Source: Leptospira ellisii
GTDB taxonomy: Bacteria; Spirochaetota; Leptospiria; Leptospirales; Leptospiraceae
Direction of reading: 5' to 3'
DNA: 9,272 bases
Assembly: GCF_002811955.1 (NCBI RefSeq)
Contig: NZ_NPEF01000160.1
Coordinates: 1-9,272, forward strand
The translations under genes and the position numbers were made by a program. Positions 1 to 5,558 of this stretch are shown in pieces (positions within the stretch are counted from its first letter, which is position 1; the number at the start of each line of letters is the position of its first letter). The notes under the pieces are model-generated. The model was not told the origin of the DNA. It searched no databases and was given only the letters and a program-made list of their open reading frames with translations.

Positions 1-1
1 C

Positions 2-718
2 AGAACCTGGAGAACCCTGTTCCAAAGCATCGCTTCACCGGTGATATCGACTTCCTTATACTTCGTGGTATTCGGCTCGGCGATCGGCTCCAGAATCCAG
101 GAAGTAAACGGAGTCGGCTATGGCTCCTTTATCGTTCCCGGTCTGATCATGTTGTCGCTTTTGACGGAAAGTATCTCCAATTCTTCGTTCGGAATTTATT
201 TCCCGAAATTCACCGGAACCATCTACGAGATTCTGGCCGCGCCGATATCGACGATCGAAATCGTGATCGGTTTCGTGGGAGCCGCAGCAACCAAGTCCAT
301 GATTCTCGGAACCATCATGCTCGCGACCGCTTCGCTGTTCGTTCCGGTCACCATCGCACACCCGGTGATCATGGTGCTTTTTCTTCTGCTGACATCCGTA
401 TCGTTCAGCCTTTTCGGATTCATCATCGGAGTTTGGGCGGACAGTTTCGAAAAACTGCAGATCATTCCCTTGTTGATCGTGACCCCTCTCGTTTTTTTGG
501 GCGGCAGCTTCTATTCCGCCAATATGCTACCTCCTTTTTGGCAGAAGGTCACGATGTTCAACCCGGTACTTTACTTGGTGAGCGGTTTCCGCTGGAGTTT
601 TTACGAAATCGCGGACGTTAGCATAGGAATCAGTCTTACGATGATCACCCTCTTTCTGAGCGTTTGCCTCGCTCTGATTTGGTGGATCTTTAAGACGGGA
701 TATAAAATCAAAAAATGA
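2..718 (+). CDS. ABC-2 type transporter permease, YadH-like (5' end missing)
   Basis: Membrane half of an ABC exporter. The reading frame is open from base 2, so the gene enters from the left edge. The first visible in-frame start codon, GTG at 41, is not the true start, because the frame upstream of it still reads as conserved permease sequence (an R-x-W segment, then [14 protein letters not shown]). About 238 residues are visible; from memory E. coli YadH has 256, so roughly 20 residues are missing. Family hallmarks are the FG-x2-IGSRI segment, the FIVPGLIM segment, a TPL-x2-LGG-x-FYS block and LPPFW followed by NP-x2-Y-x2-SGFR. About six hydrophobic helices can be read, the last near the C-terminus, followed by a basic tail. 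The ATPase partner is expected just upstream, outside the window. The stop codon overlaps the start of the next gene (ATGA). The exported substrate is unknown; lipid or drug export is typical of the family. Confidence 0.9.
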   Translation, partial: RTWRTLFQSIASPVISTSLYFVVFGSAIGSRIQEVNGVGYGSFIVPGLIMLSLLTESISNSSFGIYFPKFTGTIYEILAAPISTIEIVIGFVGAAATKSMILGTIMLATASLFVPVTIAHPVIMVLFLLLTSVSFSLFGFIIGVWADSFEKLQIIPLLIVTPLVFLGGSFYSANMLPPFWQKVTMFNPVLYLVSGFRWSFYEIADVSIGISLTMITLFLSVCLALIWWIFKTGYKIKK

Positions 719-1578
719 CCGCGAACAAAAGGCCGTCGAAGTACGAATCCAAGAAAGTATTTATTTCCGGAGGTTCCGCCGGAATGGGAAAAGGTTTCGC
801 GCTCGCATTCGCGAAATTGGGGGCGGACGTGATCGTTTCGGCAAGAGGCAAAAAAGCCTTGGAGCGGACCGTAAGGGAATTGCGCGCTGTCGGAGCTCCG
901 AACGCAAAATTAGACTTCGTGGTCACCGACGTTTCGGATTCCCGAGAGGTGAAAAATGCGGCGAAAAAAGCGTTAAAAATCCTCGGAGGCCTGGATCTTT
1001 TAATCTGTAACAGCGGTTATGCGAAAACGGGAACGGTGATCGAAACCGAAGAATCCGACTTCCGTTCTCTGATGGACGTCAATTACTTCGGACACGTGAA
1101 CGTAGTCAAAGCCTTTCAGGAACATTTCATCTCGCAGGGATCCGGAGAAATCGTGCTCTTGTCGTCCATGCTCGCGACGTTCTCCATCTACGGTTACGGA
1201 GCCTATGCGGCGAGTAAATTCGCGATTACCGGTTTTGCGCAATCGCTACGGCAAGAGATGATGATGCATAACGTGCGCGTAAAACTTTTCCTTCCGCCCA
1301 CGACCGACACACCAGGTTTGGAAAAGGAAAATCTCGATAAACCCGCTTTATCCAAAGAGGTCGAAATGGGCTCGTCTCTCAACGCGACCCATTCCGTGGA
1401 CACCGTAGTTCGGGCGTTTTTGAAGTGGCTTCCGAAGCGCAGTTTCGTCGGATACGCTTCTTGGGATTCCTGGCTCCAATACTTTGTAGTGAGACATTTT
1501 CCAGAATTGGCATTGCTGATCGCCGACGGAGAATTGAAATCGGCTAAGAAGCGGTTGGATAAAAGAGCGAAAGCGTGA
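715..1578 (+). CDS. Short-chain dehydrogenase/reductase, 3-ketodihydrosphingosine reductase-like
   Basis: NAD(P)H-dependent oxidoreductase of the classical SDR fold, 287 residues. The cofactor glycine motif is S18-G19-x3-G23-x-G25, in the place of TGxxxGxG. D72 follows the fourth strand, and an NSG motif at 99-101 replaces NAG. The catalytic set is N123, S151, Y164 and K168, with the usual 13-residue Ser-Tyr and Tyr-x3-Lys spacing. After the active site the chain reads P194-P-T-T-D-T-P-G201, a signature I associate with 3-ketodihydrosphingosine reductases, which reduce the keto sphingoid base with NADPH. The C-terminal extension (about 240-287) is hydrophobic then strongly basic, which could anchor the enzyme at the membrane. 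The start ATG lies within the permease stop (4-bp overlap) and has no strong Shine-Dalgarno of its own, so translation is probably coupled to the permease. The pairing suggests reduction of a lipid-like substrate linked to export. Substrate assignment is inference; the SDR call is firm. Confidence 0.9.
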   Translation: MTANKRPSKYESKKVFISGGSAGMGKGFALAFAKLGADVIVSARGKKALERTVRELRAVGAPNAKLDFVVTDVSDSREVKNAAKKALKILGGLDLLICNSGYAKTGTVIETEESDFRSLMDVNYFGHVNVVKAFQEHFISQGSGEIVLLSSMLATFSIYGYGAYAASKFAITGFAQSLRQEMMMHNVRVKLFLPPTTDTPGLEKENLDKPALSKEVEMGSSLNATHSVDTVVRAFLKWLPKRSFVGYASWDSWLQYFVVRHFPELALLIADGELKSAKKRLDKRAKA

Positions 1579-1584
1579 TATGAT

Positions 1585-1616
1585 CCGGCTTCTCCGGAAA
1601 ATTCCGGAGAAGCCGG
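1585..1616. terminator. Perfect 15-bp hairpin between convergent genes
   Basis: The arms 1585-1599 and 1602-1616 are exact reverse complements (CCGGCTTCTCCGGAA and its complement). The two innermost A-T pairs must open to form a loop. It lies 6 bases after the dehydrogenase stop and 24 bases beyond the stop of the convergent monooxygenase gene, so it can serve both transcripts. Neither strand has a T-run directly 3' of the stem (GAAAAAAC follows on plus), so it is not a textbook intrinsic terminator. It may act as a bidirectional transcript end or RNA-stabilising stem. Confidence 0.6.
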
Positions 1617-1639
1617 GAAAAAACTTCGGCGAACCGCTG

Positions 1640-3025
1640 TTAGCGGGAAAGCGCCGGTTGTTTATTCGACTTTTGAAAGCTCTTATAAAGTTTTTTATTT
1701 CCGCCAGGAGGCTTACCGATGTCTACCCCCGCCTTCAAAAGCTCCAGTCTCAATTCCTTACGGAACGCGTGATAATCCACCTCGACAGCGTGGCGTTGAC
1801 CGCCCCCGAAGGTGAAATGCGGATGTTCAATCTCGTGCTGAATGGCCGCCTTCAAGTCTTTAGGTCTATGATATTTTCCTAATATTTCAAGACAAGCTAG
1901 TTTGGCCTGATAATCGGCCATGGGCCAGATGCAGCCGACCGGTTGGAATAGACCTATAAAATAAAGATTTTGATAATCGTCGTGCATCATCTTCCGAAAC
2001 AAGGGAATCTTTTCGACGTGCTGGAAATCGATGAACGATTTGTCGAAAAACGGGAACGTCGTCCAAAAACCGGTGCAGGCGCAGATGATGTCGAAACTTT
2101 CCGTAGTCCCGTCCGTGAACTCCACTTTTTTTCCTTGGAAGGCCTTAATCGCGGGGCGGGGTTTGATTCTTCCGTGGCGGATAAAATCCAAAAGATCCGA
2201 GTTCAAAGTCGGATGATGACTCAACGCCAAAGTGGTGTTAAGCGGTAATCCGTAGCTTTTATAAGAACCTTGTAATATATTAAGCAGTTTGGTGAGCGCG
2301 AACTGTTTGATGATGGACGGAATCCATCCGGGAGTTTTGGCGGCAAACACGTCAGAAGGCATACCGAAAAGGAACTTAGGAAAAAACCACTGGGGACTTC
2401 TCATCGACAATTTGACGCTGTTGGCGACCCTCGCCGATTCCACCGCAACGTCGCAGGCGGAATTTCCCGCTCCGATTACGAGAACGTCCTTACCTTTCCA
2501 CTCGTTCGTAACTCCTTTAAAGTCGTGCGAATGAAGGAACTTACCGGTGAACTTTCCCGGATATTCCGGAAACTTAGGATTCCAATGGTGACCGTTCGCG
2601 ACCATAAGCACGTCGAACAGATCCGTCTTTTTTTTCTTGGAAGAATCCAGATATTCCACCTTCCAATCCCCTTCCGGGGTTCGGGTGATCTTTTGGATCG
2701 TATGATTGAATTTGATCTTATCGTATACGCCGAAGTGTTTCGCATATGATTCGAAATAAGACTGAAGCTGCTTATGATTGGGATATTCCGGATAATCGTC
2801 CGGCATCGGAAAGTCCTCGTATTCGGACCAGGCTTTGGAACTGATGATATGCGTGTTTTCATAGACGCTGGAATGCCCCGTCTTCGAGTTGAACACCCAA
2901 TTGCCGCCGACCTTATCGTTCTTCTCGAAAACGACCACGTCCAATCCGTATTCCACGCAGTTTTTACCGGCTGCGATTCCGCTCGGTCCGGCTCCGACGA
3001 CGCACACGCGCTTGTTTTGTTTCAT
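1640..3025 (-). CDS. Flavin-containing monooxygenase (FMO family)
   Basis: FAD- and NADPH-dependent monooxygenase of 461 residues, close to the usual size of bacterial FMOs. The FAD dinucleotide-binding motif G11-x-G13-x2-G16 is followed by the acidic strand end E34 and G40-G41-x-W43. The family fingerprint FxGxxxHxxxF is at 159-169; the final F followed by K fits FMO rather than Baeyer-Villiger enzymes, which have W there. The NADPH site is G185-x-G187-x2-A190, and a C317-T-G-F320 motif stands in the place of the usual ATG-Y. No signal peptide, so cytosolic. Such enzymes oxygenate nitrogen, sulfur or carbon centres of small lipophilic compounds; the substrate cannot be read here. GAGGAGA at 3031-3037 precedes the ATG and supports the start. 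It is divergent from a TetR-type regulator, the likely repressor. Confidence 0.92.
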   Translation of the reverse strand: MKQNKRVCVVGAGPSGIAAGKNCVEYGLDVVVFEKNDKVGGNWVFNSKTGHSSVYENTHIISSKAWSEYEDFPMPDDYPEYPNHKQLQSYFESYAKHFGVYDKIKFNHTIQKITRTPEGDWKVEYLDSSKKKKTDLFDVLMVANGHHWNPKFPEYPGKFTGKFLHSHDFKGVTNEWKGKDVLVIGAGNSACDVAVESARVANSVKLSMRSPQWFFPKFLFGMPSDVFAAKTPGWIPSIIKQFALTKLLNILQGSYKSYGLPLNTTLALSHHPTLNSDLLDFIRHGRIKPRPAIKAFQGKKVEFTDGTTESFDIICACTGFWTTFPFFDKSFIDFQHVEKIPLFRKMMHDDYQNLYFIGLFQPVGCIWPMADYQAKLACLEILGKYHRPKDLKAAIQHEIEHPHFTFGGGQRHAVEVDYHAFRKELRLELLKAGVDIGKPPGGNKKLYKSFQKSNKQPALSR

Positions 3026-3226
3026 CCGATTCTCCTCGAGCTGACGAACATTCGTTGACGAAAACCAAAATCCAACAAATGTTACATTTTTCGGGAGATC
3101 CTAATCGTGACGAACGGGAATGCAAGTAGTTTTTCGAGTGTCGTGCGTTTCGGAATATGATTCTTTTGGGATTCTCGATGTTTCTCCCGAGCAGGACTGC
3201 GTTTTCGAACGAGTTATAGACAAACG
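3026..3226. promoter_or_regulatory. Divergent control region between FMO and TetR genes
   Basis: A 201-bp spacer from which both genes read outward. It carries a 13-bp palindrome (3077-3089), the heptamer TGACGAA three times in the same direction (3042-3048, 3056-3062, 3108-3114), and a 5-2-5 dyad ACGAA-CA-TTCGT at 3044-3055 just upstream of the FMO ribosome site. No convincing consensus -35/-10 pair was found for FMO. For the regulator, TATAGA at 3215-3220 lies only 6 bases before the ATG. Confidence 0.5.
3077..3089. promoter_or_regulatory. Candidate TetR-family operator palindrome
   Basis: AAATGT-T-ACATTT is a perfect 6-1-6 inverted repeat. It starts 52 bases upstream of the FMO start codon and 138 bases before the regulator start. 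Position and symmetry suit a dimeric TetR-type repressor controlling the divergent FMO gene. Assignment rests on position and symmetry only; binding by this regulator is inferred. Confidence 0.45.
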
Positions 3227-3880
3227 ATGGTAAATACCCCTTCGGCAAAAAAACGTTTCAAAGACAAGACGTCCGTCGCCAAAACGCGAATCCGGATTCC
3301 TTCGCAGGAACGTTCCCAAAATCGTATGGCTTTAGTTTTGGACGCAGCCGAACGCTTGTTAGTCGAACTGGGTCCCGAAGAGACCTCCATCCCCGAAATC
3401 GCGAAAATATCCGGGGTGCCGAGAGCGAGTATCTATCAATTTTTTCCCGATAAATACGCATTATTCACGCGTTTGGCGGAAAAACATCTGACTCGAGTCG
3501 GGGAAATTCTCCGGGATAAGGGTTCCAAAAACGGAAATTTAACCTGGCGAAAACTCGTGCGTTTACTCGTGAACGCCGCTTCGGATTATTACGATTCCAA
3601 TCCCGTTGCCAGCATACTCGTGTTAGGCGGACCATTCAGCAGAAACGCGTATCTCGCTCAGGAGATTACGATCGACCACATAGGGGCCGGAGTTAGAATC
3701 CAGCTTTCCCGCTTAAAGGAGCCGCTCTACGTTTCCAAAAAACCGGACGTGGCCACGTTGGGCGTGGAAATCGCCTTCGCTTGTATGAAACGAGGATACT
3801 ATCTGGAGAATAGAATCTCGAAAACGATGCGTAATCAAGCCGCAAACGCGGTCATCGCCTACTTTGAAAGTCGGATCTAA
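3227..3880 (+). CDS. TetR/AcrR-family transcriptional regulator
   Basis: Dimeric DNA-binding repressor type, 217 residues. A basic N-terminal arm (1-33) precedes the helix-turn-helix. Helix 1 is around 34-48, T53-S-I-P-E-I-A opens helix 2, and the recognition helix runs through G63-V-P-R-A-S-I-Y-Q-F-F73 followed by D75-K76, the classic TetR ending. The C-terminal part (about 85-217) is a helical ligand-binding region with no recognisable ligand signature. It is divergent from the monooxygenase and probably represses it, with release by a substrate or product. No Shine-Dalgarno is visible before the ATG and TATAGA lies 6 bases upstream, so the mRNA could be leaderless. The next internal methionine (34) would cut into helix 1, so the first ATG is preferred. 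Confidence 0.92.
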   Translation: MVNTPSAKKRFKDKTSVAKTRIRIPSQERSQNRMALVLDAAERLLVELGPEETSIPEIAKISGVPRASIYQFFPDKYALFTRLAEKHLTRVGEILRDKGSKNGNLTWRKLVRLLVNAASDYYDSNPVASILVLGGPFSRNAYLAQEITIDHIGAGVRIQLSRLKEPLYVSKKPDVATLGVEIAFACMKRGYYLENRISKTMRNQAANAVIAYFESRI

Positions 3881-3911
3881 GGTTTTTATTTAGAAAAAAA
3901 TATTCTCCTAA

Positions 3912-4190
3912 TTATCGAACCGCATTGTTCTGATTTTCCGGTTTGCAGGAACAATCTACGGAACAAGCGTGCGAATTTTTTCGTTTTAAAAACCAGACGA
4001 TCGCCAAAAGACCCGCCAGAGATAAACTGAACATTCCGATCTTTTCGGAAATTCCGAACCACCAAGACAACGCTGAAACGCCGGTCAATGCGATCACTAA
4101 CGGGGCGAGACAACAGATTCCGCAGAGACCGATTCCCAATACGGTAAATCGCGTCGCCCAAGCGAGAATCGGATTCTTATTTTTTGACAT
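3912..4190 (-). CDS. MerF-like small heavy-metal (mercury) transporter
   Basis: Short inner-membrane protein of 92 residues with two hydrophobic helices (about 15-41 and 49-68) and a positively charged K69-R-K71 after the second, like MerF (81 residues in the known mercury operons, from memory). Helix 1 holds C23, then the vicinal pair C26-C27 with P30 just after, the position where MerT/MerF bind Hg(II). The cytosolic tail carries C76, C80 and C82, in the place of MerF's second cysteine pair. Function inferred: metal uptake or hand-over across the inner membrane. GGAG followed by AATTTA precedes the ATG. It is divergent from a MerR-type sensor whose predicted operator lies in its promoter. 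No mercuric reductase or MerP is in the window, so the metal could also be another thiophilic ion. Confidence 0.75.
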   Translation of the reverse strand: MSKNKNPILAWATRFTVLGIGLCGICCLAPLVIALTGVSALSWWFGISEKIGMFSLSLAGLLAIVWFLKRKNSHACSVDCSCKPENQNNAVR

Positions 4191-4219
4191 TAAATTCTCC
4201 TAAATCATGAATTTCACCC

Positions 4220-4251
4220 AGTCTAAACCGTGGACCATACTCCACTGTCAA
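4220..4251 (-). promoter_or_regulatory. MerR-type promoter/operator for the MerF-like gene
   Basis: On the minus strand a perfect -35 TTGACA (4246-4251) and a -10-like TTAGAC (4221-4226) are separated by 19 bases (4227-4245), longer than the standard 17. Within the spacer a dyad GTGGA-N6-TCCAC (4230-4245) is centred between the two elements. An over-long spacer with a central dyad is the hallmark of promoters activated by MerR-family DNA distortion. On the plus strand TTCACC (4213-4218) and CATACT (4236-4241), 17 apart, could drive the regulator gene from overlapping DNA, so the regulator would also control itself. Confidence 0.7.
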
Positions 4252-4279
4252 GGTCCGAACCGAAAAAAACGGAGAATTT

Positions 4280-4672
4280 ATGCTGATTCGGGACTTAGTA
4301 AAAAAAACGGGATTCTCCCGGGATACGATTCGATTTTATGAAAAGGAAGGCTTATTGGACGATTGTCTGATTTTGCGAAGGGAAAATAACTATAAGGAAT
4401 ATTCTACCGACGTTTTGGAACAATTGGTTTGGATTAAAACTTTGCGGAAGTTCTCCTTTTCGCTCGAAGATATAAAAAAGCTGAACAAATGCGGTAAAGA
4501 TTCCACTCAAGAATGCAAACCCTTAATTCGATCCGTAGAGGAAAAACTAAAACGAATCGACGAGGAGATCCTACAATTACAACGCATCAAGTTACAACTT
4601 GGTAAAGTAAGAGAAGAATGTGGCCCCTCATGTACTTTTGAAGAAAGAGTTCCTACTTGTTTGCGTTGTTGA
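4280..4672 (+). CDS. MerR-family metal-responsive transcriptional regulator
   Basis: Activator of 130 residues. The N-terminal winged helix-turn-helix has the family pattern: K8-x-T-G-F-S near the start, T16-I-R-F-Y-E-K-E-G-L25, and R33-x5-Y38-x2-Y41 in the wing. A long dimerisation helix covers about 80-112. Cysteines sit at 71, 79, 114, 118, 127 and 130. C79 and C114 are 35 apart, exactly as C82 and C117 in Tn501 MerR and C79/C114 in ZntR (known from the family); the third ligand is probably C118, C127 or C130. The tail C114-G-P-S-C118 and C127-L-R-C130 is richer in cysteine than in typical MerR. GGAG at 4271-4274 supports the start. Likely metal is Hg(II) given the MerF-like neighbour; Cd, Pb or Zn cannot be excluded. 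Confidence 0.88.
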   Translation: MLIRDLVKKTGFSRDTIRFYEKEGLLDDCLILRRENNYKEYSTDVLEQLVWIKTLRKFSFSLEDIKKLNKCGKDSTQECKPLIRSVEEKLKRIDEEILQLQRIKLQLGKVREECGPSCTFEERVPTCLRC

Positions 4673-4737
4673 AAATTCAGAAACCGAAGGAAATGAATGA
4701 TATTTCGTTTCATTATTACCGTTCCGTACTATTTCGT

Positions 4738-4839
4738 GTAGGACCTCCTAAAAAACATCGTTCCCGGATCCGATCACAGCGGAGAGTTCCCGCAATCGAT
4801 CGTAAACTGTTCCTAAATCGAAAAACTAGGAGATCCTAC
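4738..4839. repeat. Long-spaced inverted repeat, 12 of 13 bp paired
   Basis: GTAGGACCTCCTA (4738-4750) pairs with TAGGAGATCCTAC (4827-4839) with one C/A mismatch, enclosing 76 bases. It could fold as a closing stem in RNA or mark the ends of a decayed short intergenic element. No target-site duplication was recognised around it. Confidence 0.4.
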
Positions 4840-4981
4840 ATTCGTATACTTTACCAACAAATGCCACCTCCCTCTTGAAAACGTAAGAGTTCCCACACCA
4901 CGCCTTCCAATCTCGATATACGCAAAGATAAAAACGACTGACCTCTTTTTGTGATCCGAACATCCGCTCTATGAAAACTAA

Positions 4982-5029
4982 AAAAAGAAGGGCGTTGTCA
5001 CAAAACAAAACCTCTTGCGTCTTCTTTTT
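4982..5029 (+). promoter_or_regulatory. Hairpin in the leader of the AhpD-like gene
   Basis: AAAAAGAAG (4982-4990) and CTTCTTTTT (5021-5029) are exact 9-bp reverse complements around a 30-base loop, ending 7 bases before the AAGGAG ribosome site. The T-rich 3' arm gives it a weak attenuator-like look, but the stem is AT-rich and could be chance. TTGTCA (4995-5000) in the loop is -35-like, but no -10 is found at the right distance. Confidence 0.25.
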
Positions 5030-5046
5030 ATAAATAAGGAGCCAAA

Positions 5047-5484
5047 ATGAAACGTAGAATGAATTACGCTAAGGTATATCCGGCGGCCTACCAAACGATG
5101 ATAAAACTGGAGGAATTCTCAAAACAAGGAGGGATCGAGCCGATCCTTTACGAGCTGATTAAGATCCGCGTATCTCAAATCAACGGTTGCGCCTTTTGCA
5201 TCCAAATGCATACGAGAGATCTACGCGCGATGGGAGAGGACGAAAAAAGAATCTACTTGTTGAACGCCTGGAAAGAAGCCGATTATTATTCCGACAAAGA
5301 AAAAGCTGCGCTGGAATTGGCGGAAACGATCACGAAAATCTCCGAAAACGGAGTCCCCGATACGATCTATCAAAAGACGCGGGAGCATTTCGAAGAAAAG
5401 GAATTCGTCGCGTTGGTCGTCCTGATCAACACGATCAATTCATGGAACCGGATTGCGATCTCGACCGGAATGCGCGCCGAATAG
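5047..5484 (+). CDS. AhpD-like carboxymuconolactone decarboxylase family protein
   Basis: Small all-helical cytosolic protein of 145 residues. The E-x11-C-x2-C-x3-H redox motif is complete: E36, C48, C51 and H55, in the context INGCAFC followed by MHT. This is the AhpD-core type active site, in which the CxxC pair cycles between thiol and disulfide with the histidine and glutamate as proton relay. Members act as alkylhydroperoxidases or less defined thiol oxidoreductases. The segment LNAWKEADYYSDKEKAAL (residues 72-89) and the later NxxN region around the C-terminal helices match the family. AAGGAG at 5036-5041 sits 5 bases before the ATG, favouring this start over M5. No dedicated reductase partner or sigma factor lies beside it, so it is probably a stand-alone oxidative-stress gene. 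Exact substrate unknown. Confidence 0.9.
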   Translation: MKRRMNYAKVYPAAYQTMIKLEEFSKQGGIEPILYELIKIRVSQINGCAFCIQMHTRDLRAMGEDEKRIYLLNAWKEADYYSDKEKAALELAETITKISENGVPDTIYQKTREHFEEKEFVALVVLINTINSWNRIAISTGMRAE

Positions 5485-5498
5485 ATTCGCATAACAAA

Positions 5499-5558
5499 AA
5501 TATTAAAGCGAAATAAATTATTCTGCCTGACGTAGATAAATTTTTTCGTTTTAATATT
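5499..5558. terminator. AU-rich bidirectional terminator hairpin
   Basis: Arms 5499-5513 and 5544-5558 form a 15-bp stem with a single G-U pair (AATATTAAAGCGAAA with its partner). Reading on the minus strand, the stem ends in a T-run (TATTTTTG), so it fits as the terminator of the ABC-F gene, whose stop codon (5551-5553) lies inside the stem. It also lies 14 bases beyond the stop of the convergent AhpD-like gene and may end that transcript too. Confidence 0.6.

Larger units (their letters stand above)
4673..5046. other. Gene-poor gap with dyads; no convincing gene
   Basis: A 374-bp spacer between the MerR-type gene and the AhpD-like gene. Frames here translate to low-complexity basic peptides with no family resemblance. 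It holds a 13-bp long-range inverted repeat (4738-4750 with 4827-4839), AGAGTTCCC twice in direct orientation (4783-4791 and 4886-4894), an inverted pair TTTTGTGA (4947-4954) / TCACAAAA (4998-5005), and a hairpin just before the next gene (4982-5029). The GTAGGA/TCCTAC and GAGTTCCC words resemble, from memory, short dyads common between genes in Leptospira, here degenerate. Confidence 0.45.

Noticed and set aside
2476..2862. 128-codon frame inside the monooxygenase gene on the same strand
   Set aside because: Out-of-frame shadow of a gene with a complete set of FMO motifs; its translation is arginine/isoleucine-rich nonsense.
3881..3911. Possible terminator between the convergent TetR and MerF-like genes
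   Set aside because: T- and A-runs are present but no stem of useful length could be formed.
4738..4839. Insertion-sequence remnant bounded by inverted repeats
   Set aside because: No transposase fragment between the arms and no target duplication outside them; recorded as a repeat only.
4826..5008. 60-codon minus-strand frame in the gap before the AhpD-like gene
   Set aside because: Covers the dyads of the intergenic repeat region, no ribosome site, no recognisable family; more likely chance.
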